Shown in pieces: positions 27,322 through 37,442 of a DNA stretch of 64,000 bases. The notes under the pieces were generated by a model. That model worked only from the letters and a program-made list of their open reading frames with translations, searched no databases and was not told the origin of the DNA. Positions within the stretch are counted from its first letter, which is position 1, and every line of letters begins with the position of its first letter. A program made the translations under genes and the position numbers. The stretch comes from CAVUCH01 sp963697705 (GTDB lineage: Bacteria; Acidobacteriota; Vicinamibacteria; Vicinamibacterales; JAENWD01). Location of the stretch: positions 372,001-436,000 of the forward strand of contig CAVOPA010000017.1 in the NCBI GenBank assembly GCA_963697705.1, read 5' to 3'.

Positions 27322-28287
27322 TTAGTCGCCCGCCCCGGCCCCGGCACCCGCGCCGGCGCTCTTGGTCTTCTGCAGGGTCTTGGCCTTGTCGCGGAGCTGG
27401 TCCGCTTCCTTCAGGTACTGCTCCTGCCGGCCCCGATCCTTCTCCATGTTCGCCGCCAGGCGCAGCAGCAGGCCCTTGTAGACGATGGCTTCCATGTAGT
27501 CGCCCTTGATCTTCAGCGCGCGGTCGGCGGCGTCGATGCCCTTCTGCACGTACTCGCGCTTCTCCGGTTCCTTGAGGCGGAAGTCACGGAACGCCTTGTC
27601 CCAGTAGTAGGTCGAGATGGTGTAGTACGCCTCCGGGTTGTTGGGCTCGATCTGCGCCCGGGCCTCGAGAGACTCGATCGTCTTGTCGAACTGGCCCTGG
27701 CGATTGTAGTAGCTGGCGAGCTGCGAGTACACGGTCGGGTCCTTCGGGCGTGCGTCACGGGCTTTGACCAGCGTCGCCTCCGCCTCTTCGTACTTGCCGG
27801 CATCCTCGTAGATCTTCGACAGCGCGAAGTAGTTGGTGGGCTCGTTCGGCTCCATCTGGATCATGCGCTCGACAACCGGCTCAGCCTGACTCGGATCTTC
27901 CATCTTGTCGCGGTAGGCCGCTACGAGGTATTCGAGGGACAGCTTCTTCAGCTTGGGATCCTCGGACTTCTCCGCTGCCGTCTTGTAACCAGCGATCGCT
28001 TTCGTGAGCAGCGCGTCGTTGGCCGCCTCTCCCTTCTTCGCAGGCTTCCAAAGGTTGTCGTAGCTGTTCGCCAGGTAGAAGTAGGCTTGCGACAGCTTCG
28101 GGTCGAGGCTGATCGCCTCTTCGTATTTCGGAATCGCCTTGCGGTAATCTTGGGTGCCGTACGCACCGTTTGCGTCCTTCAGCGCCATCTTCGCCTTCAG
28201 GCCCGAGAACTGGCCGCAGCCCAGGAGCGCCGTAACGGCCAGGCCTGCCGCGGCAGCCATCACCGCTCGGCTCAATCGCGTGCGCAT
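27322..28287 (-). CDS. TPR-repeat lipoprotein
   Basis: The 321-residue product has a signal peptide with lipobox LLGC (Cys24) and then at least five tetratricopeptide units (KYEEAISLDPKLSQAYFYLA; EEAEATLVKARDARPKDPTV; ESLEARAQIEPNNPEAYYTI). It ends in an Ala/Gly tail. ATG 28287 starts at the signal peptide; the frame stays open upstream but reads through the promoter. It is probably a periplasm-facing scaffold resembling BamD/NrfG-type TPR lipoproteins, with no catalytic motif. It has its own strong promoter (28398-28427) and is divergent from rsh. Confidence 0.87.
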   Translation of the reverse strand: MRTRLSRAVMAAAAGLAVTALLGCGQFSGLKAKMALKDANGAYGTQDYRKAIPKYEEAISLDPKLSQAYFYLANSYDNLWKPAKKGEAANDALLTKAIAGYKTAAEKSEDPKLKKLSLEYLVAAYRDKMEDPSQAEPVVERMIQMEPNEPTNYFALSKIYEDAGKYEEAEATLVKARDARPKDPTVYSQLASYYNRQGQFDKTIESLEARAQIEPNNPEAYYTISTYYWDKAFRDFRLKEPEKREYVQKGIDAADRALKIKGDYMEAIVYKGLLLRLAANMEKDRGRQEQYLKEADQLRDKAKTLQKTKSAGAGAGAGAGD

Positions 28288-28397
28288 CAGTGCCCCCTTG
28301 AACCTCTCGTGAATTCGTGAAAAGGACGTCCGGTGAGGTTTCCCGGATGACGTGGCAGGTGGACCGGCGCATGGTGCGCCCTCGCCCGAGCCGCGCC

Positions 28398-28427
28398 AGT
28401 ATATTGAACGCCAAAAACGCAAGTCAA
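28398..28427 (-). promoter_or_regulatory. Promoter of the TPR lipoprotein gene
   Basis: On the minus strand TTGACT (28422-28427), an 18-bp spacer and TATACT (28398-28403) make a near-consensus promoter. The predicted start is near 28391, about 104 bases before the ATG at 28287. Confidence 0.75.
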
Positions 28428-28518
28428 GCAACCGACACGCCGTTCTCGGCGCCGCGAATCCGCTGTGTTCTATGATGGGATTGTCCATCGCACACACGTG
28501 ACTTAGACACCGGGGGCC

Positions 28519-30675
28519 ATGATTCGCTTCGAGGATCTTCTCGAGAAGGTGCGGACGTACAGCCCAGATGCTGATCTCGAGCTGCTGCGCGGCGCCTACG
28601 TGTTCTCCGCATTCGGGCACAAAGGGCAGGTGCGCCACTCGGGTGAGCCGTACATGGTGCACCCGCTCGAGGTCGCCGATTTTCTGGCTGACCTGAAGCT
28701 CGACGTTGTCGCGATCGCCGCCGGCCTGCTCCACGACGTCGTCGAGGACACCCTCACGAGCATCGAAGTCATCAACGAGCGCTTCGGCCCTGAGGTCGCG
28801 CACGTTGTCGAGGGCGTCACCAAGATCAGCGCCATCCCCTTCCAGTCGAACGAAGAGCGCCAGGCGGAGAACTTCCGCAAAATGCTCCTGGCGATGGTCG
28901 ACGACATCCGGGTCATCCTCGTCAAGCTCGCCGACCGCCTCCACAACATGCGGACGCTCCACCACCTGCCGGAGGAACGGCGCGTCAAGATCGCGCAGGA
29001 AACGATCGACATCTACGCCCCGATTGCGAACCGGCTCGGGATGAGCAAGGTCAAGAACGAGCTGGAGGAGCTTTCATTCAAGTACCTCGAGCCGAAGTAC
29101 TACGAATCCCTGCGGGCGCGCGTCGAGGCGCGGCGGAAGGCGACCGAGGGGATCCTCGACGAGCTGAAGACGACGCTCGCGTCGAAACTGGAAGAGGCAC
29201 AAGTGCCGGTGGTGCGCATCGATGCGCGCACGAAGCGTCTCTACAGCATTGCTCAGAAGCTGAAGAAGCAGAAGATCGAGCTCGAGCAGGTGTACGACTT
29301 CGCGGCCCTGCGTGTGCTCACCACGTCCGTGAGGGACTGCTACGCCGCGCTGGGGATCATCCACAACCTGTGGTCGCCGATCCCGGGCCGGATCAAGGAT
29401 TTCATCGCAATGGCCCGGCCGAACGGCTACCAGTCGCTCCACACCTCGGTGATCAGCGAGCACGGCACGCCGTTCGAGGTGCAGATCCGGACGCTGGAGA
29501 TGCACAACCAGGCGGAAGAAGGGATCGCCGCGCACTGGAAGTACAAGGAGGGCCGCGTCGGCGATCAGCGCGACGAGCGCTATTTCCAGTGGATGCGGCA
29601 GCTGCTCGAGTGGCAGCTGGAAGTACGCGACGCGCAGGAGTTCATCCAGGACCTCAAGCTGGATCTGTATCCGGAGGAGGTCTACACCTTCACGCCGAAA
29701 GGCGAGGTGAAGGCGTTGCCCAGGGGATCGACCCCCGTCGACTTCGCGTACGCGATCCATACGGACGTCGGCCACCGCTGCGTCAGCGCCCGCGTGAACA
29801 GCAAGATGGTGCCGCTGCGCTCACGCCTCAAGAACGGCGACATCGTCGAGATCATCACGCAGGCAACCCACACCCCCAGCCGGGACTGGCTCAGCTTCGT
29901 GGTGACCGCGCGTGCGCGGAACAAGATTCGCCATTTCGTCCAGGCTGAGGAAAAGGCCCGCAGCATCGAGCTCGGACGTCGCATCTTCGAGAAGGAGGCG
30001 CGTCGCTTCGGCCTCAACATGAAGACGCTGCTCGACAGCGAGGCGATGGTGAAAGTCGCCGAGGAATACGGCGGCGGACGCGTGGAGGAACTGCTGGCGT
30101 CGATCGGCTACGGCAAGCTGGCCGCGCGCCTGGTGCTCAGCAAGCTGGTGCCGCAGGAGCAGCTGCAGGAGCGCCCCCCCGAAGGGAAGGTGGCCGCGGT
30201 CGTTCGCCGCGTGCTCGGCAGCGGCGAGGACCGCATCAAGGTAAGCGGCATCGACGGGCTGATGGTGTTCCGGGCCAGGTGCTGCAACCCGATCCGCGGA
30301 GAGAAGATCGTCGGCTACATCAGCCGCGGCAAGGGCGTTTCCGTCCACTCCGCGCGCTGCACCAACGTCGTCAACCTGCATTACGACCCCGAACGTCGGA
30401 TCGACGTCGAGTGGGACACCGCCGTCGATGCGTCGCGCTATACCGTGCGGCTGACGATGCAGGTGGAGGACCGGAAAGGTATCCTGGCCGACGTCAGCTC
30501 CAAGGTGTCCGACATCAACACGAACATCACCAGCGTCGAAGCGACCACCGACGCCGACCATCGCGGCCGCATCGACATGACCGTCGAGATCCACGACTTG
30601 AAACATCTCGAGAAGGTGATGAAGTCGCTGCGCTCGATCGCGGGCGTGCTCGATGTCGAACGGGCGGTGCGGTAA
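28519..30675 (+). CDS. rsh: Bifunctional (p)ppGpp synthetase/hydrolase
   Basis: This 718-residue Rel/SpoT homologue makes and breaks the stringent-response alarmone. The hydrolase HD domain (about 20-175) is intact with His72-Asp73 in GLLHDVVEDT. The synthetase domain (about 230-350) has RIKDFIAMARPNGYQSLHTS. A TGS domain (VYTFTPKGEVKALPRGSTPV) and a C-terminal zinc-finger-like and ACT region (RCCNPIRGEKIVGYISRGKG; MQVEDRKGILADVSSKV) follow. Both catalytic sites look functional, so a bifunctional Rsh is expected. It is divergent from the TPR lipoprotein gene and convergent with ridA. A TATGAT box lies at 28471. Confidence 0.95.
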   Translation: MIRFEDLLEKVRTYSPDADLELLRGAYVFSAFGHKGQVRHSGEPYMVHPLEVADFLADLKLDVVAIAAGLLHDVVEDTLTSIEVINERFGPEVAHVVEGVTKISAIPFQSNEERQAENFRKMLLAMVDDIRVILVKLADRLHNMRTLHHLPEERRVKIAQETIDIYAPIANRLGMSKVKNELEELSFKYLEPKYYESLRARVEARRKATEGILDELKTTLASKLEEAQVPVVRIDARTKRLYSIAQKLKKQKIELEQVYDFAALRVLTTSVRDCYAALGIIHNLWSPIPGRIKDFIAMARPNGYQSLHTSVISEHGTPFEVQIRTLEMHNQAEEGIAAHWKYKEGRVGDQRDERYFQWMRQLLEWQLEVRDAQEFIQDLKLDLYPEEVYTFTPKGEVKALPRGSTPVDFAYAIHTDVGHRCVSARVNSKMVPLRSRLKNGDIVEIITQATHTPSRDWLSFVVTARARNKIRHFVQAEEKARSIELGRRIFEKEARRFGLNMKTLLDSEAMVKVAEEYGGGRVEELLASIGYGKLAARLVLSKLVPQEQLQERPPEGKVAAVVRRVLGSGEDRIKVSGIDGLMVFRARCCNPIRGEKIVGYISRGKGVSVHSARCTNVVNLHYDPERRIDVEWDTAVDASRYTVRLTMQVEDRKGILADVSSKVSDINTNITSVEATTDADHRGRIDMTVEIHDLKHLEKVMKSLRSIAGVLDVERAVR

Positions 30676-30705
30676 GGAGGGGCTGCGGGCCAACGCCCGG
30701 GGGAC

Positions 30706-31083
30706 TCAGGCGCGGGCGATGACGTCGATCTCGACGCGGGCGTCTCTCGGCAGCCGGGCGGCCTGGATGGTGGACCGTGCCGGCGCTGGCGACGCGAACA
30801 TCTCGGCGTACACCTCGTTCATCGCCGCGAAGTCGTTCATGTCGGCCAGGTAAACGGTCGTTTTCACCACGTGCTCGAAGCCGACGCCGGCTGCCACGAG
30901 CACCTCCTGCAGGTTGGTGAAGACTTGCCGTGTCTGCGCGGCGACATCGCCGTCCACGAGCTGTCCCGTGTGCGGATCCAGCGGGATCTGCCCTGAACAG
31001 AACACCCAGCCGTCGACGATCACTGCCTGAGAGTACGGCCCTATCGCCTTCGGCGCCTGGTCCGTCGCCACACCCTCGCGCAT
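30706..31083 (-). CDS. ridA: RidA family reactive-intermediate deaminase
   Basis: The 125-residue protein deaminates reactive 2-aminoacrylate/imine intermediates. It shows the YjgF/RidA features PKAIGPYSQAVIVDG, FCSGQIPLDP, VVKTTVYLADMNDFAAMNEV and the C-terminal PARSTIQAARLPRDARVEI, whose Arg (PARST) binds substrate carboxylate. The ATG at 31083 lies seven bases after the rpmB stop, so the two are co-transcribed. It is convergent with rsh (30 bp between stops). Confidence 0.95.
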   Translation of the reverse strand: MREGVATDQAPKAIGPYSQAVIVDGWVFCSGQIPLDPHTGQLVDGDVAAQTRQVFTNLQEVLVAAGVGFEHVVKTTVYLADMNDFAAMNEVYAEMFASPAPARSTIQAARLPRDARVEIDVIARA

Positions 31084-31090
31084 GGGACGG

Positions 31091-31282
31091 TTACGCGGCC
31101 TTGACCACCTTGTTCGATCGCAGGCAGCGCGTGCAGACACGGAGCCTGCGCACGCCGCCGTTCACCAGGGCCCGCACCGTCTGCAGGTTGGGCTCGAAAC
31201 GTCGGGGCCGCACGTTGTGAGCGTGGCTGATGGTCCGGCCGACAACCGGTCCCTTGTCGCAGATGTCGCAGCGTTTTGCCAT
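31091..31282 (-). CDS. rpmB: 50S ribosomal protein L28
   Basis: The 63-residue protein has MAKRCDICDKGPVVGRTISH at the start, the standard L28 N-terminus. Two Cys pairs (CDIC near the start and CTRC near residue 50) can bind zinc, the C+ form of L28. An AGGAAAG ribosome site precedes the ATG, and an extended -10 promoter lies at 31354-31359. It is the first gene of an rpmB-ridA pair. Confidence 0.97.
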   Translation of the reverse strand: MAKRCDICDKGPVVGRTISHAHNVRPRRFEPNLQTVRALVNGGVRRLRVCTRCLRSNKVVKAA

Positions 31283-31353
31283 CGGTCTTTCCTGGGATCC
31301 TGCGCGTGGTGTACGGTCGTCGGCCGGCTGCCGAGACAGGGCGCAAACGTCGG

Positions 31354-31362
31354 ATTATAGCA
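31354..31362 (-). promoter_or_regulatory. Extended -10 promoter for rpmB-ridA
   Basis: The minus strand reads TGCTATAAT, an extended -10 element with a perfect hexamer at 31354-31359. The predicted start near 31347 gives a leader of about 65 bases. No good -35 is seen, as expected for this promoter type. Confidence 0.7.
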
Positions 31363-31369
31363 GGTCTTC

Positions 31370-32032
31370 TCAGTCGGGCGGAAGGATCAGCCCGGCAGGA
31401 GCTGCGGCTGGAGGCGCCTCGAGCCAGCCCGCACCCGCTACTGGCGCCGAGCCGAACATGCGGCGCACCACGTCGAGATAGTCGACACGCCCGGCGCCGG
31501 GCGTCGCCGCCACCGCCCGGGCGCCGCGTTCGATCGCGCGAAGCGCCGCTGGTGCGTCACGCTCGAGGGTTCGCCCGCCGCCCTCACGCTCGAGCTCGAT
31601 GATGGCTGCTCGAAGCTCCGACCGAAGCCGTTCGGCCGGCAGGGATTGCGTCTGGTGCTCGTAAATCACGCCACGAGCGCCCGTTTCGTAGGTCGCCGCC
31701 AGCGCCGCCGCGGCATCAGCGACATCGGCATCGATGATCGGGCGGAGCGGATCCGTCGCCTGGGCGCGGATGACGCCGAGCAGGAACATGAACAGTCGCT
31801 GTTGGACGTCCGTCAGACCCCGGACGGTCGGCACGATGATGGCGACGTCACGATCGCGTTGGCGCTGTTCGATGGCGGCCGGGTGCGCCCGCGCAGACTG
31901 GAGGTAGCCGCAGGTGGCGGGGCACCGAATCTCGACGAGACGCTTCGTGCCGCAGCACACCGAGCAGATGTTCCCGCCGACGCCGGGGCAGGCGCGCCGT
32001 GCCTTGCGAACGCCACAGAGGGGGCAGGTCAT
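31370..32032 (-). CDS. Uncharacterised protein with N-terminal Cys-rich zinc finger
   Basis: The 220-residue product starts at ATG 32032 behind a GGAG site. Residues 1-40 hold a dense cysteine array (TCPLCGVRKARR, Cys14, Cys22, CSVCCGTKR, Cys35, Cys39) that should bind one or two zinc ions. Residues 60-200 look mostly helical with no recognised fold or catalytic motif. The last 25 residues are Ala/Pro-rich. It is immediately upstream of the rpmB promoter on the same strand and divergent from another uncharacterised gene. The gene looks real from codon use and its start, but the function is unknown. Confidence 0.75.
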   Translation of the reverse strand: MTCPLCGVRKARRACPGVGGNICSVCCGTKRLVEIRCPATCGYLQSARAHPAAIEQRQRDRDVAIIVPTVRGLTDVQQRLFMFLLGVIRAQATDPLRPIIDADVADAAAALAATYETGARGVIYEHQTQSLPAERLRSELRAAIIELEREGGGRTLERDAPAALRAIERGARAVAATPGAGRVDYLDVVRRMFGSAPVAGAGWLEAPPAAAPAGLILPPD

Positions 32033-32339
32033 TTGCGGTCTCCGAGCTTCGCACACGGTCCGGAGGCCGTCAACGCCGCGTCTCTAGGCGTGTCTCCACG
32101 CTGTCACAGCTCTCTGCGACTGTCTCCGGTTGAGAGCACTGCGACCGCGAGGGAGACGCCGCTCTGACCACCCCGGCGCATCCCCGGGCGGCAGCAATGA
32201 ACGGGTAGCAGGCTGCTGCCGATATCCGGAATACGCGTCATTGATGCGATCTCGATGGCGGAATGCCAGTTGCACTGCTGTCGGTGCGGCTTCAGGATGG
32301 CCGCATCGCGGGTGGAACGTTTTTGCGGGTGGTGATGCC
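32033..32339. other. Divergent intergenic region without a recognised gene
   Basis: This 307-bp gap separates two divergent uncharacterised genes. No convincing promoter pair, RNA gene or repeat was found in it; only a weak ribosome-binding purine stretch precedes each start codon. Confidence 0.5.
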
Positions 32340-32927
32340 ATGGCTGACCGGCTGGTGCACGACCAAACGCCGATGGAGTACTTCAAGCAGCTCGTGGAGG
32401 GCGCGCTCGCTCACCAGCGGGTGCAGTCGTCCGAGCACACGACCTTCTACGTGGTGAATCTCCTCGCCGCTTTCGTCTGTCCCCAGCGTGAAGCGGCCGA
32501 CGCGCTGCAGGAGCCGCTCGGCCTGCGACTCGCGCGCGCGCTGCAGACCGGCGGCGTTCAGCAGCGCGAGGGATTGCGGCAGGTCGGCGACGTGTCGCTC
32601 TTTCTCGCCGGGTTCTTCGCCGACAGCCTGACCCGCAAGCTCGTCGACGTCGATTACTACGTCACGCTGGGTGGCTACGCTTACGGCTCGCTCAGTCGTC
32701 GAGACGACGACGGGTGCGCACCAGTCTTTTCAGAGCTGGCCGAGAAGTTCACCCGCTTCGTCGACGTCCTGTCCGAGGTGAGCGACCGCAGCTGCACGAA
32801 TTCCAGCACGGATCTGCTCCGGCTTTACGAGAAATGGCTGCGGACACGGAGTCCTCGCAACGGCGACCTCCTCCTCGAGCGCGGCATCGTCCCGAATCAC
32901 TCCTTGCACTTGCGGCGTCTCCACTAG
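32340..32927 (+). CDS. Uncharacterised 195-aa protein
   Basis: ATG 32340 opens a 195-residue soluble, mostly helical protein. The start is chosen because the sequence upstream lacks protein-like composition, while MADRLVHDQTPMEYFKQLVE begins well-formed amphipathic helices. No family was recognised. Features seen are HTTFYVVNLLAAFV near residue 35, a GDVSLFLAGFFADSL hydrophobic segment and a YYVTLGGYAYGSL motif near 115. The stop codon TAG is supplied by the left arm of a 31-bp inverted repeat (32924-32954), so the original C-terminus may have been altered by that element. Confidence 0.7.
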   Translation: MADRLVHDQTPMEYFKQLVEGALAHQRVQSSEHTTFYVVNLLAAFVCPQREAADALQEPLGLRLARALQTGGVQQREGLRQVGDVSLFLAGFFADSLTRKLVDVDYYVTLGGYAYGSLSRRDDDGCAPVFSELAEKFTRFVDVLSEVSDRSCTNSSTDLLRLYEKWLRTRSPRNGDLLLERGIVPNHSLHLRRLH

Positions 32928-33089
32928 TGGCCTGTACCGGTTGAATCGCTAGTGCCTTCGGGCGGGGCATCCTGACTGGCGGCGTTGCTCCTCCCTCGAA
33001 TACTCCCGGTATGCTCGGTCGTCGCGGCCTTGCCGGCCAGGCGCCGCGCTCCGAAATCCACTACCGATTCAACCGATACAGGCCACTAG
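32924..33089. repeat. 166-bp element with 31-bp near-perfect inverted ends
   Basis: The 31 bases at 32924-32954 match the reverse complement of 33059-33089 with two mismatches. Between them are 104 bp without a gene. It resembles a miniature inverted-repeat element or a large stem-loop; no transposase and no clear target duplication were seen. The left arm carries the TAG stop of the upstream gene. Confidence 0.75.
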
Positions 33090-33602
33090 CGATCGGCGCG
33101 GTTACGCTGGCGCGACGCTCTGACTCGGTCCCGCGGACCGAGGAATCCGGTTCGACGCCGCGTGAGTTTGTCCCCATTCGTGCTCGCGGGTGACGGAACA
33201 CGGTCACTCGCTTACGTCGAACGTCCATCCATACCCTGCGCCGAACCGGACGAACCGATCGCAAGGAACGTGCGCCGTGCTGGCGGTTAGAACCGAACAG
33301 GGCGGGACGGCGTCTAACCGGAAGACCGAGGGCAGCCGGGCTTTCGAGGACCAGCGTTTGCGTGTAACCCATTGCTGAGGAACAACATCGGGTTCATGGC
33401 GGCGCGTCAAACCAGGTGACCTCACCGGAGGACGTTACCCGGGTCCGCTGTCCTCGCCAGGGCTCGTGAAGGATTTTCCTCTGGCAACGCGGAGCAGGTT
33501 TCGAGTAGAATTCGCGGATCTCAAGCTGGGCAAGCTTATTGCAGGGAGCACGCACATCATACCGGCGGGCGAGGCGCTCGCCGGAACAAGGAGTACGGTG
33601 TC
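33090..33602. other. Non-coding spacer with hairpins, upstream of the dksA-like gene
   Basis: No protein gene could be supported here. A perfect 8-bp hairpin CTCGGTCC/GGACCGAG with a three-base loop lies at 33124-33142, and a GGTTAGA/TCTAACC pair at 33285-33319. A TAGAAT box near 33509, about 95 bases before the ATG at 33603, is a possible -10 for the downstream gene. Short open frames on the minus strand lack start signals. Confidence 0.45.
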
Positions 33603-34055
33603 ATGAAGCGCAAGAAGGCGGTTGAGCACGACTCGCAGCGGACGCGTTATGCGGACCTGAAGGGCATTCTCGAGGATCGCCGCCGGGAGATCGTCAGCGA
33701 AGTGCAAGGGAAGATCCGCGACGTCCGCACCGAGGGTCATACATCCAAGGTGAACGACGTGCTGGACGCCGGCGAGAGCTCGGAAGCCGATATCCAGGAA
33801 GACATCGAGTTCGCGCTGATCCAGATGAAGGCCGAGACCTTGCAGCGGATCAACGAGGCGTTGGCTCGGCTCGAAGACGGCAAGTACGGCTACTGCTTCG
33901 AGTGCGGCGACGAGATTGCCGAGCAGCGCCTGCGCGCGTTGCCGTTCGCGGTCCGGTGCAAGGACTGCGAGGAGGCCCGCGAGGTGGCCGAGCAGCGTGA
34001 GCGGTCGTCGCAGCGGCGCGGCTCGTCCTCGCTGTTCTACGACATGTCCAGCTAG
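33603..34055 (+). CDS. dksA: DksA/TraR family zinc-finger regulator
   Basis: The 150-residue protein has an N-terminal coiled coil (about 15-95) followed by the DksA zinc finger: YCFECGDEIAEQRLRALP then RCKDCEE, a CX2C-X17-CX2C arrangement. DksA proteins bind RNA polymerase through the secondary channel and cooperate with ppGpp. The family Asp-rich coil tip is replaced here by a DAGESSEADIQEDIEFAL stretch that supplies acidic residues. Length and finger are normal, but orthology to E. coli DksA rather than another TraR-like protein is not certain. A hairpin terminator follows at 34083, then lon. Confidence 0.88.
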   Translation: MKRKKAVEHDSQRTRYADLKGILEDRRREIVSEVQGKIRDVRTEGHTSKVNDVLDAGESSEADIQEDIEFALIQMKAETLQRINEALARLEDGKYGYCFECGDEIAEQRLRALPFAVRCKDCEEAREVAEQRERSSQRRGSSSLFYDMSS

Positions 34056-34082
34056 TTCACAGCACCGACGAAGCAGGCTCCG

Positions 34083-34117
34083 CCGGTGGGTGGGGCCTGC
34101 GCCCCCCACCGGCCGTT
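34083..34117 (+). terminator. Terminator after the dksA-like gene
   Basis: A GC-rich inverted repeat with CCGGTGGG on the left and CCCACCGG on the right (34083-34112, one bulge) is followed by CCGTTT. It lies 27 bp after the dksA-like stop and before the lon ribosome site. Confidence 0.6.
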
Positions 34118-34159
34118 TCCCCGGACCCACACGACTGGTCCGACAAGGAGGATCGCTCC

Positions 34160-36598
<2,439 letters not shown>

Positions 36599-36665
36599 TT
36601 CGGAATTCGGAAAGCGGAGTTCGGAATTAGTTCGGAACTCGGAGTCCGGAACTCGGATTTACGTC
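36599..36665. repeat. TTCGGA-type degenerate short repeats
   Basis: Downstream of lon the spacer is built from variants of TTCGGAATT, TTCGGAGT and CCGGAACT in loose tandem. A related patch lies at 54229-54300 between aspA and fumarase. No gene or classical terminator is seen. Confidence 0.6.
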
Positions 36666-36792
36666 GGAGTGCAGGGAGGGCGGGCTCGCGGGGCGTCTCG
36701 CTTGAGTGCGCCGCGGCCGTTGACCTCCCTGGCGGTCCGGGTTCAGTCAGGGTCTTCGTTTCGCCGCGGCCAGGGCCGCCCGCCGCCAGGCG

Positions 36793-37329
36793 TCACAGCA
36801 GCGCCAGCACCGCTGCTGTCTTCAGGTCCTTGATCTCCCCGCTTCGGATCATGGCCCGGACCTGTTCGAGCGTGAACACCTGCGTCTCGATCTGCTCGTC
36901 TTCGTCCTGGTGCGCCTCCGCGTCATCGGCACCGGGCAGGCGCAGGCCGGTCAGGCGGAAGAACGTCATGTACTCGGTGCAGTAGCCCGGGAGGGGCCAC
37001 GCTTCGCCGAGGCGCTCGGCGGCCGCCGCAATCAGGCCGAGCTCCTCGTGGCACTCACGCCTCGCGGCTTTCTCGGCATCCTCGCCCGGATCGATGCTCC
37101 CGGCCGGCAGCTCCCAGAGATAGTCGCCGACCGGGTGCCTGTATTGCCGGACGAGCACCACCGCGTCTGGATTCGGCATCGCAGCCACGGCAACCGAACC
37201 CGCGTGCCGGACAGTCTCGACCTCTGAGTCTTTTTCGCGGTCGGGCATGCGTACCCGATCGACGACGGCCTGGAAAATCTTGCCGTCGTAGGCGACGCGA
37301 GATTCGAGTATCTTCGGTTTCTCGGACAT
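36793..37329 (-). CDS. NUDIX hydrolase, ADP-ribose pyrophosphatase-like
   Basis: The 178-residue enzyme should hydrolyse ADP-ribose or related nucleoside diphosphates. The Nudix box is complete (Gly77, Glu83, Arg91-Glu92, Glu95-Glu96, Gly98), preceded by VVLVRQYRHPVGDYLWELPA, which is the ADP-ribose/NudF pattern. It ends with a helical KDLKTAAVLALL. The start at 37329 matches the family N-terminus (EKPKILESRVAYDGKIFQ). It is the last gene of the minus-strand group ileS-lspA-lgt-rluD, separated from rluD by a 113-bp spacer with inverted repeats. Confidence 0.9.
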   Translation of the reverse strand: MSEKPKILESRVAYDGKIFQAVVDRVRMPDREKDSEVETVRHAGSVAVAAMPNPDAVVLVRQYRHPVGDYLWELPAGSIDPGEDAEKAARRECHEELGLIAAAAERLGEAWPLPGYCTEYMTFFRLTGLRLPGADDAEAHQDEDEQIETQVFTLEQVRAMIRSGEIKDLKTAAVLALL

Positions 37330-37349
37330 TTCTCTGACTCCAGCCACCG

Positions 37350-37428
37350 GGCTCCGGGCTTCGTCTGGCTCCAGGCGGCTCCGGCTCGTCCCGGAATCGA
37401 CAAGCGCCGGAGTCCGGAGCCCGGAGCC
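37350..37428. repeat. 11-bp inverted repeat in the rluD-nudix spacer
   Basis: GGCTCCGGGCT (37350-37360) is the exact reverse complement of AGCCCGGAGCC (37418-37428), and the 57 bp between are also rich in CCGGAG/CTCCGG. It could form a hairpin in the transcript between rluD and the Nudix gene. Confidence 0.5.
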
Positions 37429-37442
37429 GAGGAACCGCCCGC

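Noticed and set aside
30653..30853. Small plus-strand frame overlapping the ends of rsh and ridA
   Set aside because: It has no start signal and lies antisense to ridA, which is clearly conserved.
33151..33166. A GGTTCGACGCC stretch resembling a tRNA T-arm
   Set aside because: The flanking bases cannot form a T-stem and no acceptor or anticodon stem is present.
33204..33425. A 73-codon minus-strand frame ending in an outer-membrane-like FGAGYGWTFDV
   Set aside because: No ribosome site, no signal peptide and no further beta-barrel pattern; the resemblance is too short to support a gene remnant.
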